Shown here one piece after another: positions 7,752 through 15,444 of a DNA stretch of 26,747 bases (the first letter of the stretch is position 1; the number at the start of each line of letters is the position of its first letter). A model generated the notes under the pieces. That model saw only the letters and a list, made by a program, of their open reading frames with translations, was not told where the DNA came from and did no database searches. This DNA is from JBJXFK01 sp046155505 (GTDB lineage Bacteria > Planctomycetota > Phycisphaerae > UBA1845 > Fen-1342): assembly GCA_046155505.1 (NCBI GenBank), contig JBJXFK010000278.1:1-26747 (forward strand), read 5' to 3'. The position numbers were made by a program, and so were the translations under genes.

Positions 7752-7795
7752 ATAGCACATGCTCGCTGACGCTCGCGTTCGGATCGCTGGCGAGA

Positions 7796-7808
7796 CACGG
7801 TCACCGTG
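7796..7808. repeat. odd-length palindrome CACGGTCACCGTG
   Basis: Six-base arms surround a single central C. It lies between the 3' end of the FHA-GAF-SpoIIE gene and the hairpin pair. It could be a short protein-binding site or simply part of the repeat-rich gap. Confidence 0.35.
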
Positions 7809-7814
7809 CGAGCC

Positions 7815-7850
7815 TCAACTCGCTACTCGATATTCGCTACTCGCTACTCA
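7815..7850 (-). repeat. TAGCGAG heptamer array at a stop codon, copy 1
   Basis: Read on the minus strand, this 36-base element is TGAG, then four heptamers (TAGCGAG, TAGCGAA, TATCGAG, TAGCGAG), then TTGA. It begins 3 bases after the TAG stop (7854-7856) of the FHA-GAF-SpoIIE gene. It matches the element at 24385-24420 at 33 of 36 positions, in the same orientation relative to the preceding gene. Confidence 0.8.
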
Positions 7851-7853
7851 GCA

Positions 7854-9485
7854 CTAATCCCGCAGGTGCGCCGCCAAGAGCGTCATGTCATCCAGACGCG
7901 TGACACCGCCGAGGTGGTCGCGGAGGACGTTGCGGGCGGTGCGGATCAGGCTGCCCGTGCTGATTTCGCCCATGCTCGTTAGCCCCTCGATCACCGGCTC
8001 CAGCCCGAGCAGGCGTTCCTGTGCGTCCATCGCCTCGGTCAGGCCGTCGGTGTAGAACAGCAGGCCGCGGGTTTTGTGCGTCGCATCGACACGCACGACG
8101 CGAAACGTCTCGTCGGGTTCGATGCCCAGCGGCAGCGAATTGACCTCCGGCGTGTCGCGCACGCCGTTGTCGGTCAGGACCAGCGGCCCGGGGTGACCGG
8201 CACTCACATATTCAACCGTGCCCGTCGCCGAATCGACGGTGCCGAGAATCGCCGTGATGAAAACGTGCGACGCGGTGTTGCGACAGATGAGCCGATTTAC
8301 GCGCGAGATCAGGTCGGGCAGCTCGACGCCGGGCGTGAGCGCGACGCGGATCGCCGACTGCACGTTGGCCATGATGAGCGCCGCCGACAGGCCGTGGCCG
8401 GTCACGTCGGCAATGATGAATCCGACGCGCCCGCGATCGAGCGGAAAGTAATCGTAGTAATCGCCGCTGACCGCGAACGATGGGTCGTTGAACCCCTCCA
8501 TCGTGACGCGGTTGAGCGAGATCGGCTCTTCGGGCAGCAGGCGCTGCTGAATCTCGCGTGCCTGCTCCAGCTCGGCGTACACCTTCTGTGCCTTTACGTG
8601 TTCCTGAAACAGCCGCAGGTTGGCGATGCCGACGCCGACCTGCTGCGCGATGGCGGCGAGAAAATCGACATCGTGGGCCTGATAGGTCTGGGCCTGCGTG
8701 ATGCGGTCGCCATAGATTACGCCCAGCACTTCGCTGCGATTGAGAATCGGCACGCACAGCGCCGAGCAGATCGGGAATCGCACCAGACTCTCGGTCAGGT
8801 TGTCGACGAGATCGGTCGCGGGGTTATTGACGATGGCCCGCTCGCCGTGGACGAGTGCGCGGTTGATCAACGTGCGGCTGATCTTGTACGCGCCGGTTTC
8901 GTCTTTTTGCACGTTGCGCGTCACCGGATGTTCGGTATCGCCGCGACCGGTTTTGAGCGCGATGAGGCCGCGTTCGAAGCCGAGCGCGTCGCAGCAGGCG
9001 TTGAGGGCTTGTTCGAGCAATTGCTTGCGATCGAATACGCCGCCGATGCGTTCGCTGAGTTGGATCAGCAGTTGCAGGCGCTGGGCATTCAAATCGAGCT
9101 TGCGGCTGCTGGGGAAAAACTGCGTATCGCCGACGCTGGTCGATTGGTCGGGCGTGGCAAAGGTCGGGCGAGCGCCGCGCGGATCGGGGGCAGCGCCCAT
9201 GATGCGAATGTCGTGTCCGCCGATGCGGATGCTGCGATAGGCGAAGCGTTTCTCGCCGCGGAAGACCTGGCCGTCGTCGGTCTTGGTGCCGTTCTTGCTG
9301 TTGCGGTCGTAGACGACTACGCGATTCTGCTCGTCTAGCCAGACCTCGGCGTGGACGCGCGAGATTTCGGCGTCGTCGTGCAGGATGATCTCGCAGGTAT
9401 CGGCGCGGCCGATTTTGAGCACGCGCGAGCTGAGTTCGAGCTCACTCTGCGTGCCGCCGGGCGTGTGGATGATGAGGTTCGGCAT
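7854..9485 (-). CDS. FHA-GAF-SpoIIE (PP2C-type) serine phosphatase
   Basis: This 543 aa cytoplasmic signalling protein has three domains. An FHA domain at about 1-95 (GRADTCEI, ISRVHAE and NSKNGT hold the phosphothreonine-binding Arg27, Ser42, His45 and Asn residues). A GAF domain spans about 140-295 (LLEQALNACCDALGFERGLI). A short helical linker rich in Glu and Gln (about 295-315) leads to a SpoIIE/RsbU phosphatase domain at about 325-540. Metal-binding motifs of the last are present: SGDYYDYF with Asp342, IADVTGHGLSAALIMA with Asp360, FYTDGLTEAMD, and LDDMTLLAAHL. The arrangement fits a phosphatase of an anti-sigma-factor antagonist controlled by phosphopeptide and ligand binding. No STAS or anti-sigma gene is adjacent, so the target is elsewhere. 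The start ATG at 9485 gives a clean FHA N-terminus. Confidence 0.93.
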   Translation of the reverse strand: MPNLIIHTPGGTQSELELSSRVLKIGRADTCEIILHDDAEISRVHAEVWLDEQNRVVVYDRNSKNGTKTDDGQVFRGEKRFAYRSIRIGGHDIRIMGAAPDPRGARPTFATPDQSTSVGDTQFFPSSRKLDLNAQRLQLLIQLSERIGGVFDRKQLLEQALNACCDALGFERGLIALKTGRGDTEHPVTRNVQKDETGAYKISRTLINRALVHGERAIVNNPATDLVDNLTESLVRFPICSALCVPILNRSEVLGVIYGDRITQAQTYQAHDVDFLAAIAQQVGVGIANLRLFQEHVKAQKVYAELEQAREIQQRLLPEEPISLNRVTMEGFNDPSFAVSGDYYDYFPLDRGRVGFIIADVTGHGLSAALIMANVQSAIRVALTPGVELPDLISRVNRLICRNTASHVFITAILGTVDSATGTVEYVSAGHPGPLVLTDNGVRDTPEVNSLPLGIEPDETFRVVRVDATHKTRGLLFYTDGLTEAMDAQERLLGLEPVIEGLTSMGEISTGSLIRTARNVLRDHLGGVTRLDDMTLLAAHLRD

Positions 9486-9557
9486 ATCGCACTACTCAAA
9501 TCGGTTGCGGGCTTCAGCGCGTTTTGCAGCAGACGGTCGTGCAACGAAGACGTTTCG

Positions 9558-9755
9558 TTAGGTCAGCAAACTGGCCAGGAACTGAACGAACCCGAATATG
9601 CCGCTTTGTGGCAAGGCGAGCAAATTCGCGGTGGCGTCGAGGCCCAGCAGAATGTCCAGGTTGCCGAGCGCGTTCAACGCGCAACCGCCGATTGCCAGCG
9701 TTCCGGCGAGCGGCGCGAGAGTCAGCACAAAGCGACGTCGAAAAGCCGGCGACAT
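9558..9755 (-). CDS. small putative lipoprotein
   Basis: This 65 aa product begins with positive charges (RRR at 6-8), then a hydrophobic stretch ending in LAIGGC, which fits a type II signal peptide with Cys25 as the lipidated residue. The mature part is about 40 residues, leucine- and alanine-rich, and could itself lie in the membrane. GGAG lies about 10 bases before the ATG at 9755. I do not recognise the family. Support comes from the signal sequence, the ribosome site and the location in an otherwise empty gap upstream of the FHA-GAF-SpoIIE gene on the same strand. It could be a chance open frame. Confidence 0.5.
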   Translation of the reverse strand: MSPAFRRRFVLTLAPLAGTLAIGGCALNALGNLDILLGLDATANLLALPQSGIFGFVQFLASLLT

Positions 9756-9889
9756 GGGTCGGATCTCCGCTGGACGCGAAACGGACGTTCAGGCAGGGAG
9801 TATATGGCGGGGGGGAGGGGAAATGTAGGGGGCGAGCGGGGCGGCGCGACGAGTCAGCGCTGCGCCGGTACGAAACCGAGCGGCCCTGC

Positions 9890-10249
9890 TTAGACTGAGT
9901 ATGCCGTGAGCAGCCAAGTTGCTGCGGCAACGACAACGTAGCCGATGCAGAGTCGCCGAATGCCGTTGGGTACTAGGCGGTCCGGCCAATAGCAGGTTAA
10001 TGTTCCGGCTAACGCAGCCATCAGCACAACCGTCAGATTGCATGTGCTCCACAGGCGAGTGGAAGCCCACGCGGTGTTCGTCAGATCGGCCAGCGCATTC
10101 GCAGAGAGTTGTTCCAAGAACGCCGCATTTGCCTCGCTTGCACGTTGGCCTGTGTACATAACGGTTGGGATTGCCACCGCGAGAATCGGCAGCAACCGAA
10201 ACACGATTCGCAGGTCTCGTCGGGCGGTACTCAATGCGGCAGAATTCAA
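9890..10249 (-). CDS. small three-helix membrane protein, hypothetical
   Basis: The product is 119 aa. Three hydrophobic spans are visible at about 15-32 (VFRLLPILAVAIPTVMY), 70-87 (LTVVLMAALAGTLTCYW) and 99-117 (LCIGYVVVAAATWLLTAY), with Arg-rich ends that fit membrane topology. The start is TTG at 10249, supported by GGAG six bases upstream; no ATG in frame fits better. I do not recognise a family. It lies in a minus-strand run but has gaps of over 130 bp on both sides, so it may be its own transcript. Confidence 0.55.
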   Translation of the reverse strand: MNSAALSTARRDLRIVFRLLPILAVAIPTVMYTGQRASEANAAFLEQLSANALADLTNTAWASTRLWSTCNLTVVLMAALAGTLTCYWPDRLVPNGIRRLCIGYVVVAAATWLLTAYSV

Positions 10250-10392
10250 AGTGAGCTCCGGCTTCGGCTGCGCGTGGCGATTCGCACGTCACGGAGATCG
10301 TAGCCTGTTGCATGTGGGCTTGTGCAAACCGGACGAATTAACTGCGGATTTGTTGCGACGGGCGAACGGCACCGAGAGGTGTTGGGGCGGAA

Positions 10393-10443
10393 GCGCTCGC
10401 TGGTGCTCGGATCACTCGCTGGCGCGTCGCGTTCGGATCGCGG
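10393..10443. repeat. dispersed 50-bp GC-rich repeat, copy 2
   Basis: Aligned by hand to 7663-7712 this has 44 identities over 51 columns. Both copies have the same orientation on the plus strand and both lie in gaps between minus-strand genes. The shared words are GCTCGCTGG and TCGCGTTCGGAT. Confidence 0.7.
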
Positions 10444-10532
10444 CATCATCCGAATCCGGAGCGCGAGCGACGGGGTAGCACGCGGAGGCGAATTGCTCAT
10501 CCTTACGAACGATGTTCGCGGCAGGTGGCTTA

Positions 10533-10554
10533 CCCCGCTCGCTCGCGCTCGGGG
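10533..10554 (-). terminator. CCCCG/CGGGG hairpin after the SIMPL gene
   Basis: Five-base arms CCCCG and CGGGG enclose a repetitive CTCGCTCG-type loop, about 20 bases past the stop of the SIMPL gene in its direction. There is no T-run, so it may be a repeat-derived structure and not a true terminator. Confidence 0.35.
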
Positions 10555-10574
10555 TTCGGAGGCGCTCGCTCTGA

Positions 10575-11318
10575 CTACTCCAACCCGAACATGACGCTGA
10601 CACTGGCCGTAATCGCAATTTGTCCCTCGGCAAATGTCTCGCCGTTGGCATCGCCGGCACCGTCCATGCGCACGTTCTGGGTCAGGTTCGACCACCGCGG
10701 CGTGTATGTCGAATCGGTGTTTTCCTCGATCGTGATCGCCGGCCCCGCCTTGCGTCCGAGCGCCGCCGCCATCTTGCCGGCTTTCTCGGCGGCGGCCCGG
10801 AGCGCCATTTCGCGCGCGGCCTCGCGGTGTTTCTTGATCTCGCTGCTGCGGAACTGGATGCCGTCAAATTGATTCGCACCGGCCTCGACCAGGGCGGTCA
10901 GCAGCGATTCGAACTTCTTGACGTCGCGCAGGACGAGCGTCACTCCACGGTGCATGTCGTACCCGTCGACGTGATTGTGCGCAGCGCGACCGTCGTGCGT
11001 TCGCTCGTATTGAACCGAGATGCGAATCTCGCCTGTCTGCATGTCTTCGGGCTTGATCTCGAATCTCGTGGCGACAGCGAGCAGGGCCTTGATCCGTGCG
11101 TCGTTGGCGGCCTTGGCTTCTTTCACGTCCTTTGCGAACGTGGAAGCACCAAACGACAGGACTACTTCATCGGGCGCGACGCGCACCTCGCCAACGCCGC
11201 TGACGCGAATTGTGGGCGTGGGCGGCTGCGAAGGTTGCTGCGCGAGTGTGGCCGGGGCGGCGAGTGTGAGCATGGACACGGTCAGTGCGATTGCGTGAGC
11301 GAGGCGATTGACGGCCAT
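10575..11318 (-). CDS. secreted SIMPL-domain (DUF541) protein
   Basis: This 247 aa protein has an N-terminal Sec signal peptide (hydrophobic core at about 8-22, likely cleavage after ATLA near residue 26), then a SIMPL domain. The family signature is clear at the start of the mature part: IRVSGVGEVRVAPDEVVLSF, followed by a helix rich in Ala and Lys (AKAANDARIKALL), VTLVLRDVKKFESLL, GIQFRSSEIKKHREAAREMA and a C-terminal strand ITASVSVMF. SIMPL proteins are periplasmic or cell-surface oligomers of poorly known role; BP26 of Brucella is a channel-like member. The length fits. The start ATG at 11318 gives a complete signal peptide. It precedes no clear operon partner; Maf lies upstream on the same strand with a gap of about 60 bp. 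Confidence 0.9.
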   Translation of the reverse strand: MAVNRLAHAIALTVSMLTLAAPATLAQQPSQPPTPTIRVSGVGEVRVAPDEVVLSFGASTFAKDVKEAKAANDARIKALLAVATRFEIKPEDMQTGEIRISVQYERTHDGRAAHNHVDGYDMHRGVTLVLRDVKKFESLLTALVEAGANQFDGIQFRSSEIKKHREAAREMALRAAAEKAGKMAAALGRKAGPAITIEENTDSTYTPRWSNLTQNVRMDGAGDANGETFAEGQIAITASVSVMFGLE

Positions 11319-11381
11319 TGCAAGCTCCTTGTTTCAATGCTGTAGCACGCCGCGGTACGCCAAGCGGCTCGCGGCGAAGCG

Positions 11382-11957
11382 TTAGACGCCGTAATCGTGG
11401 AGAAGTTCCTTGACGCGTTCCATTGGCAGGCCGACGACGTTTGAAAAACTGCCTTCGATCCGCTCGACCAACTGGTCGCCGATGTCCTGAATGCCATATG
11501 CGCCGGCCTTGCCTTCCCACTCGCCGCCGGCGATGTATGCCTCGCGCACGGCGTGATCGTCGCGCATGAAAACGCGCGTGACGACGCCGATGATGTGGCG
11601 CGTCGCGCCCGCGGCGACATCCCGAACGAGCGCCACGCCCGTCACCACATCGGTCCACACGCCGGCTTGCAATTCCAGCATCGCTCGTGCGTCCGCGGCA
11701 TCCTGCGGCTTGCCGAGGATGCGGTCGCCGCAGATGACGATCGTGTCGGCCCCCAGCACCCAGCGCCGCGGATGACGACGTGCGACATCACTCGCTTTGA
11801 AATACGCCAGCGCCATCGCCCATGCCCGCGGCGGTAGGCCGACTGGCGTGCGAGTCGGCTCGATGAGCGTACACGCGACGACGTCGTGCGCAATGCCCGC
11901 CTGCGTGAGCAGCTCGCGGCGACGGGGGCTGGCGGAGGCGAGAATCAGCGGCGGCAT
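11382..11957 (-). CDS. maf: Maf-type nucleoside triphosphate pyrophosphatase
   Basis: Maf proteins hydrolyse non-canonical or excess nucleoside triphosphates (dTTP/UTP in the YhdE type) to monophosphate and pyrophosphate; older names call them septum-formation inhibitors. The 191 aa protein has all family motifs: LILASASPRRRELL at the N-terminus, VLGADTIVICGDRILGKP with the catalytic Asp, the TDVVTGVALV strand, and GGEWEGKAGAYGIQD with the C-terminal EGSFSNVVGLP. The ATG at 11957 gives the expected short N-terminus. It is divergent from coaX with about 110 bp between the starts, which probably carries both promoters. Confidence 0.95.
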   Translation of the reverse strand: MPPLILASASPRRRELLTQAGIAHDVVACTLIEPTRTPVGLPPRAWAMALAYFKASDVARRHPRRWVLGADTIVICGDRILGKPQDAADARAMLELQAGVWTDVVTGVALVRDVAAGATRHIIGVVTRVFMRDDHAVREAYIAGGEWEGKAGAYGIQDIGDQLVERIEGSFSNVVGLPMERVKELLHDYGV

Positions 11958-12055
11958 TGCGGTTCCTGAGCGGCAACGAAAATCGGTTCTGTGGTACCAT
12001 CATCGCGGATCGGCGCTGCGCGGCAACTGTCGGCGGCGCGATTGGAAATGCACCT

Positions 12056-12060
12056 GGGGA
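12056..12060 (+). promoter_or_regulatory. ribosome binding site deciding the coaX start
   Basis: GGGGA lies 7 bases before the TTG at 12068. Frames open further upstream to 11957, but the added residues (beginning RFLSGNENR) do not belong to the kinase fold, so this site settles on TTG 12068. Confidence 0.65.
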
Positions 12061-12067
12061 TCGGGAT

Positions 12068-12862
12068 TTGGCGCGAGAAATCGAACAGGTTGACTCGTTA
12101 CTGGTGATCGATGTGGGGAACAGCCGCATCGGCATGTCGGTCTGGAATCGCGACGGCATGAACGATACGCGCCGCATCAGCGCGCTCGATGAAGATGCGT
12201 GGCCGACGGCGATTCGCGAGATGTGGGATCTGACCCGCCCCAAGGATCGCCGTGCCATCGTGATGGGCAGCGTGTCGCCGCGCGTGGCAGGTGTGTTTGC
12301 CGAGATCGTGGATGAGGTATGCGACTGTCCGCCGGCGCGTGTGCGCGATCATGTGCCGTTGCCGATGGAGCTCGACATCGAGGGGGTTGAAGAAGTCGGC
12401 GTCGATCGCGTCTGCTCGGCTGCGGCGGCGTATGCGCAGGTCCAGGGTGCGTGCGCGATCGCGTCGTTTGGCACGGCGATCACGATTGATTGCGTAAACG
12501 CCGACGGACGATTTCTGGGTGGGACGATTTTGCCGGGCTTGCAGATGAGCCTCGACGCGTTGCACGAAGATACGGCCGCGCTGCCGCAAATTTTGATGAG
12601 CGCGGCCAGTGCGACGAGCACGCTGCCGGGAAAAAGCACGCAATCGGCGATGCTCGGCGGCGTGCTGTATGGTGCGGTCGGGGCGCTGCGCGAAATCGTC
12701 GAGCAGTACGCGAACGAACTGAAGTCGTGGCCGACGCTGATTGTGACGGGCGGTAATGCCGCGCTGCTGCGCGAGCGAATCGACTTCGCCGACGCGTGGG
12801 TGCCCGACCTGTGCCTGATGGGCGTCGCGCTCGCGTATCGCCGAGCGGCGGGAATGGTGTGA
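12068..12862 (+). CDS. coaX: type III pantothenate kinase
   Basis: CoaX phosphorylates pantothenate, the first step of coenzyme A synthesis; type III enzymes use ATP with a monovalent cation and resist CoA feedback. From TTG 12068 the protein is 264 aa, the family length. Motifs in order: VIDVGNSRIGMSVW (phosphate-1 loop), GVDRVCSAAAAY, ASFGTAITIDCVNADGRFLGG (phosphate-2 and substrate motif), ILPGLQMSLDALH, and a C-terminal VTGGNAALLRERI. No ATG offers a better start. The stop TGA overlaps the GTG of the next gene by 3 bases (GTGA), so the two are probably translated together. Other CoA genes are not in the window. Confidence 0.93.
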   Translation: MAREIEQVDSLLVIDVGNSRIGMSVWNRDGMNDTRRISALDEDAWPTAIREMWDLTRPKDRRAIVMGSVSPRVAGVFAEIVDEVCDCPPARVRDHVPLPMELDIEGVEEVGVDRVCSAAAAYAQVQGACAIASFGTAITIDCVNADGRFLGGTILPGLQMSLDALHEDTAALPQILMSAASATSTLPGKSTQSAMLGGVLYGAVGALREIVEQYANELKSWPTLIVTGGNAALLRERIDFADAWVPDLCLMGVALAYRRAAGMV

Positions 12863-13950
12863 GCGCGGCGACGGGTGAGTTTGAGTTGCTCACCGGCGTC
12901 GGCCCGGCGGCGATCTGCTGTATCGCGGCGAGCGGCGACGCGGTCAGACGGTTCGTCAGCGAGCACATTCGCGCGAAGCGCGGCGATGTGGAACCCTGGC
13001 GCGGCGGCGATGTGATTCGCGCGACGCTCGTCGATGGCGAAGCGGCGATTGACGACATTCTCGTCACGGTGCATCAAGTGTCGCCGGCGCTTTCGATTCG
13101 ATTGCATCTGCATGGCGGTCCGTGGATCGGACGTCGGTGTTGCGAATTGCTCGCGGCGGCGGGATTGCGCGAGCGTGGCGACGAGACCGAAAGCGCGTTG
13201 CCGCTCGACGAGTTCATTGACGCCGAGATGCATCGCGTGTTGCCGCGGGTGCAGACGCTCGCCGGGGTGACGTGGTTGGTGGGCGAGGCGCAGCGATTGC
13301 GAGCGGCGATCGCGGTGGCGATGGCGATTGCGAATGCGACGGAGCGGCGGGCGCGGCTGATCGAGCTCAGTCGTGGCGCGCACCGGATGCGGTGGTTCAC
13401 CGAACCGTACCGGATCGCGCTGGTGGGGGCTCCGAACGCGGGCAAGAGCACGCTTCTCAATGCACTGGCGGGCGAGGCGACGAGCATCGTTTCCGAAATT
13501 CCAGGCACGACCCGCGACTGGGTCGAGGCGCCGGGCGAGATCGGCGGCTTCCCGGTGACGTGGATCGATACGGCTGGGCTGCGCGACGCGGCCGACGAGA
13601 TCGAGGCGGAGGGGATCGCCCGCACGCGCCGATTGGTCGAAGCGAGCGATGCGGTGGTGCTGCTGATCGATCCGACGGGTGTTGGCGCCGATGCGGGCGC
13701 AATAAGTCGCACGCCGGACGTTGTCCTACTCACCAAAACCGACCGGTCTGCGATCGACCACGCAGCGTTCGAAAGAGGCGGGCAACACGGCGGACGGCCG
13801 ATTGCAATTAGCGCGATCACCGGTCACGGGCTTGACGAGTTTAAGGCCGAACTGCTTCGCGGCATGTCTCGAGAGTTGAATCCGAATTGTCCGGGAGCGT
13901 TCACGGGCGCGGTCGCCCAGCGGGTCTCCGGCCTCGCCGGAAACACGTAA
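12859..13950 (+). CDS. short MnmE-like GTPase
   Basis: This 363 aa protein (GTG start inside the coaX stop, GTGA) carries a G domain closest to the tRNA-modification GTPase MnmE: GAPNAGKST (P-loop, residues 190-198), SEIPGTTRD (G2), DTAGLRD (G3, from 237), LTKTD (G4) and SAITGHG (G5). Ahead of it, IRLHLHGG matches the LHGG segment of the MnmE folate-binding domain, but that domain is reduced and the usual GEFTKRAFxNGKxDL motif is replaced by an unrelated sequence (ESALPLDEFIDAEMHRV). The C-terminus stops shortly after G5, lacking most of the helical domain and the FCxGK end with the catalytic Cys. It is therefore unlikely to modify tRNA in the standard way and may be a lineage-specific paralogue. 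A frameshift near the end is a less likely alternative. A hairpin (13972-13988) follows. Confidence 0.8.
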   Translation: MSAATGEFELLTGVGPAAICCIAASGDAVRRFVSEHIRAKRGDVEPWRGGDVIRATLVDGEAAIDDILVTVHQVSPALSIRLHLHGGPWIGRRCCELLAAAGLRERGDETESALPLDEFIDAEMHRVLPRVQTLAGVTWLVGEAQRLRAAIAVAMAIANATERRARLIELSRGAHRMRWFTEPYRIALVGAPNAGKSTLLNALAGEATSIVSEIPGTTRDWVEAPGEIGGFPVTWIDTAGLRDAADEIEAEGIARTRRLVEASDAVVLLIDPTGVGADAGAISRTPDVVLLTKTDRSAIDHAAFERGGQHGGRPIAISAITGHGLDEFKAELLRGMSRELNPNCPGAFTGAVAQRVSGLAGNT

Positions 13951-13988
13951 TTACATGAATGGTATAGCGTTGCGGCAGATTCTGCCGC
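13926..13988 (+). terminator. two short hairpins around the end of the GTPase gene
   Basis: TCCGGC-CTC-GCCGGA (13927-13941) lies in the last codons and GCGGCAG-ATT-CTGCCGC (13972-13988) lies after the stop. Neither is followed by a T-run. They could slow transcription or be fragments of dispersed palindromes. Confidence 0.35.
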
Positions 13989-14151
13989 TCGCTGGGCCCG
14001 CTACTGGTGTGCCCCGACCGCGCAGTTCGTGGCGATTGCCGCTTGCCCGTCGCCCCCGTTAGACGATAATCCTTGACACGGAATCGCCGGTCGTCATGAC
14101 CTGCGGTTGGCCAATAGGCTTGCCGACTGATGTCGGCCCGTGGGGCGGCTT

Positions 14152-14157
14152 GAGGGA
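14152..14157 (+). promoter_or_regulatory. ribosome binding site deciding the CNNM gene start
   Basis: GAGGGA lies 5 bases before TTG 14163. The TTG gives an N-terminus (MDILVGLVLVGATLYA) that starts directly in a transmembrane helix, as expected for the family. Confidence 0.7.
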
Positions 14158-14162
14158 CTTCG

Positions 14163-15437
14163 TTGGACATTCTCGTTGGTTTGGTGCTTGTTGGGGCGAC
14201 GCTGTATGCCTCGACGCTGAGCTTCGCGCTGCGGACCCACACGCGTGCCCGGCTGGCACGTCATCTCTCCGAATCTGAGCGCGAGCGCTGGTTCGCCCGA
14301 TTTGACCTGCATGAAGACCGCCTGATCATCGTCGCGAGCTGCATGCGGCTGACGACGCTCATGGCCACAATCGTTTGGGTCTATGGGCTGTTTCTCGTCT
14401 CGGGTGAGCCGGTGACCTGGGCGGGGATGGTCACGCCGACACTGATCAATCTCGGGCTGCTGGCAGTTTTTTCGGTCGGCATTCCGCACGCCCTCGCGGT
14501 TCACCTGGGCGACCTCATCCTCGCGCGCAACCTGCAACTCATCTGGGCGCTCAGCTATCCGCTGCTGCCTATCGCGGCGTCGGTTCATCTGATCGATGTG
14601 CTTGTCGCGTTGATGATCGGCAAGAAGATCGCGACCGACGAAGAGACCGCCGAGCAGATCAATCAGGAGATTTTGGAGGCGGTCAGCGAAGGCGAGATTC
14701 ACGGCTCGGTGGACGAAGGGCAGAAAGAGATGATCGAGAGCGTGCTCGATCTGCACACCGTCACGGTCGGTCGGATCATGACGCCGCGAACGCAGATGGA
14801 GGCGATCTCGGTCACGCTGGACGGCGAAGGGGTGCGGCGGAATTTCGTCAATTCCGGCCATTCGCGCATTCCGGTGTTCGATGAAGACCTCGATCACATC
14901 GTCGGCGTGGTCTATGCCAAGGATTTGCTGCGGCTCAAACCCGGCGAGCCGTTCGACCTGTGCAAGATGATGCGTCAGGCACTGGTCGTGCCCGAGACCA
15001 AGTCGCTGCACGATTTGCTGAGTGAGTTTCGCGAGAAGCGCGTGCAGATTGCGATCGTGCTCGACGAGTACGGCGGCACCGCTGGCTTGGTGACGATCGA
15101 GGACATTCTGGAAGAACTCGTGGGCGAGATCGAGGATGAGTACGACTTCGACGAGCCGCAACGGCTTCATCGTGTGGCGGCGGACACGATCGAGGTGGAT
15201 GCGCGCGTGTCGGTGGCCGAGATCAACGAGGCGCTCGACGTGACGCTGCCCGACGGCGACGACTATGACACCGTGGGCGGGTTTGTGTTCTCGCACATGG
15301 GCAAAATTCCGGCCAAGGGCGAGGCGTTTCAGCATGGCTCGGTGCAGGTGACGGTGGTCGACGCCGACCCGCGCAGGGTGAAGCGCGTGCGGGTTCAGGC
15401 CTTGACGAGCGAAGCGATCGCATCACGATTCGTTTGA
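14163..15437 (+). CDS. CNNM/CorC-family membrane protein with CBS pair
   Basis: This 424 aa protein has the layout of HlyC/CorC (CNNM, DUF21) ion-transport proteins, several of which export Mg2+ or are needed for Mg2+ and Co2+ resistance. An N-terminal membrane domain (about 1-150) has hydrophobic spans at about 2-20, 52-80, 88-112 and 125-150. A helix EQINQEILEAVSEGEIHGSV links it to a CBS pair: VGRIMTPRTQMEAISV, HSRIPVFDEDLDHIVGVVYA, then VQIAIVLDEYGGTAGLVTIE, which is a hallmark sequence. A CorC_HlyC domain closes the protein (about 345-415). The membrane part is compact compared with typical DUF21 domains. TTG 14163 is supported by a GAGGGA site. The gene ends 7 bp from the convergent ABC gene, leaving no room for separate terminators. 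Confidence 0.92.
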   Translation: MDILVGLVLVGATLYASTLSFALRTHTRARLARHLSESERERWFARFDLHEDRLIIVASCMRLTTLMATIVWVYGLFLVSGEPVTWAGMVTPTLINLGLLAVFSVGIPHALAVHLGDLILARNLQLIWALSYPLLPIAASVHLIDVLVALMIGKKIATDEETAEQINQEILEAVSEGEIHGSVDEGQKEMIESVLDLHTVTVGRIMTPRTQMEAISVTLDGEGVRRNFVNSGHSRIPVFDEDLDHIVGVVYAKDLLRLKPGEPFDLCKMMRQALVVPETKSLHDLLSEFREKRVQIAIVLDEYGGTAGLVTIEDILEELVGEIEDEYDFDEPQRLHRVAADTIEVDARVSVAEINEALDVTLPDGDDYDTVGGFVFSHMGKIPAKGEAFQHGSVQVTVVDADPRRVKRVRVQALTSEAIASRFV

Positions 15438-15444
15438 ATGCGCG

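Larger units (their letters stand above)
10250..10574. other. repeat-rich intergenic gap
   Basis: These 325 bases between the SIMPL gene and the small membrane-protein gene hold no gene I can support. They contain copy 2 of the 50-bp dispersed repeat (10393-10443) and, abutting the SIMPL stop, a related CG-rich element with a CCCCG...CGGGG hairpin (10533-10554). Open frames crossing here are made of arginine-rich repeat translations. Confidence 0.6.

Noticed and set aside
7630..7758. N-terminal extension of the GNAT frame
   Set aside because: The added 43 residues translate hairpin and repeat DNA; ATG 7629 gives a normal GNAT start.
6542..7758. Macro-domain and GNAT genes as a toxin-antitoxin or NAD-based defence pair
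   Set aside because: They are separated by 122 bp with a hairpin, the GNAT is full length and ordinary, and no NAD-consuming or ADP-ribosylating toxin is present.
13926..13988. Idea that a palindromic repeat insertion truncated the MnmE-like gene
   Set aside because: The C-terminal peptide up to the stop looks like ordinary protein and no downstream frame restores the missing MnmE end within the gap; kept only as a low-probability alternative.
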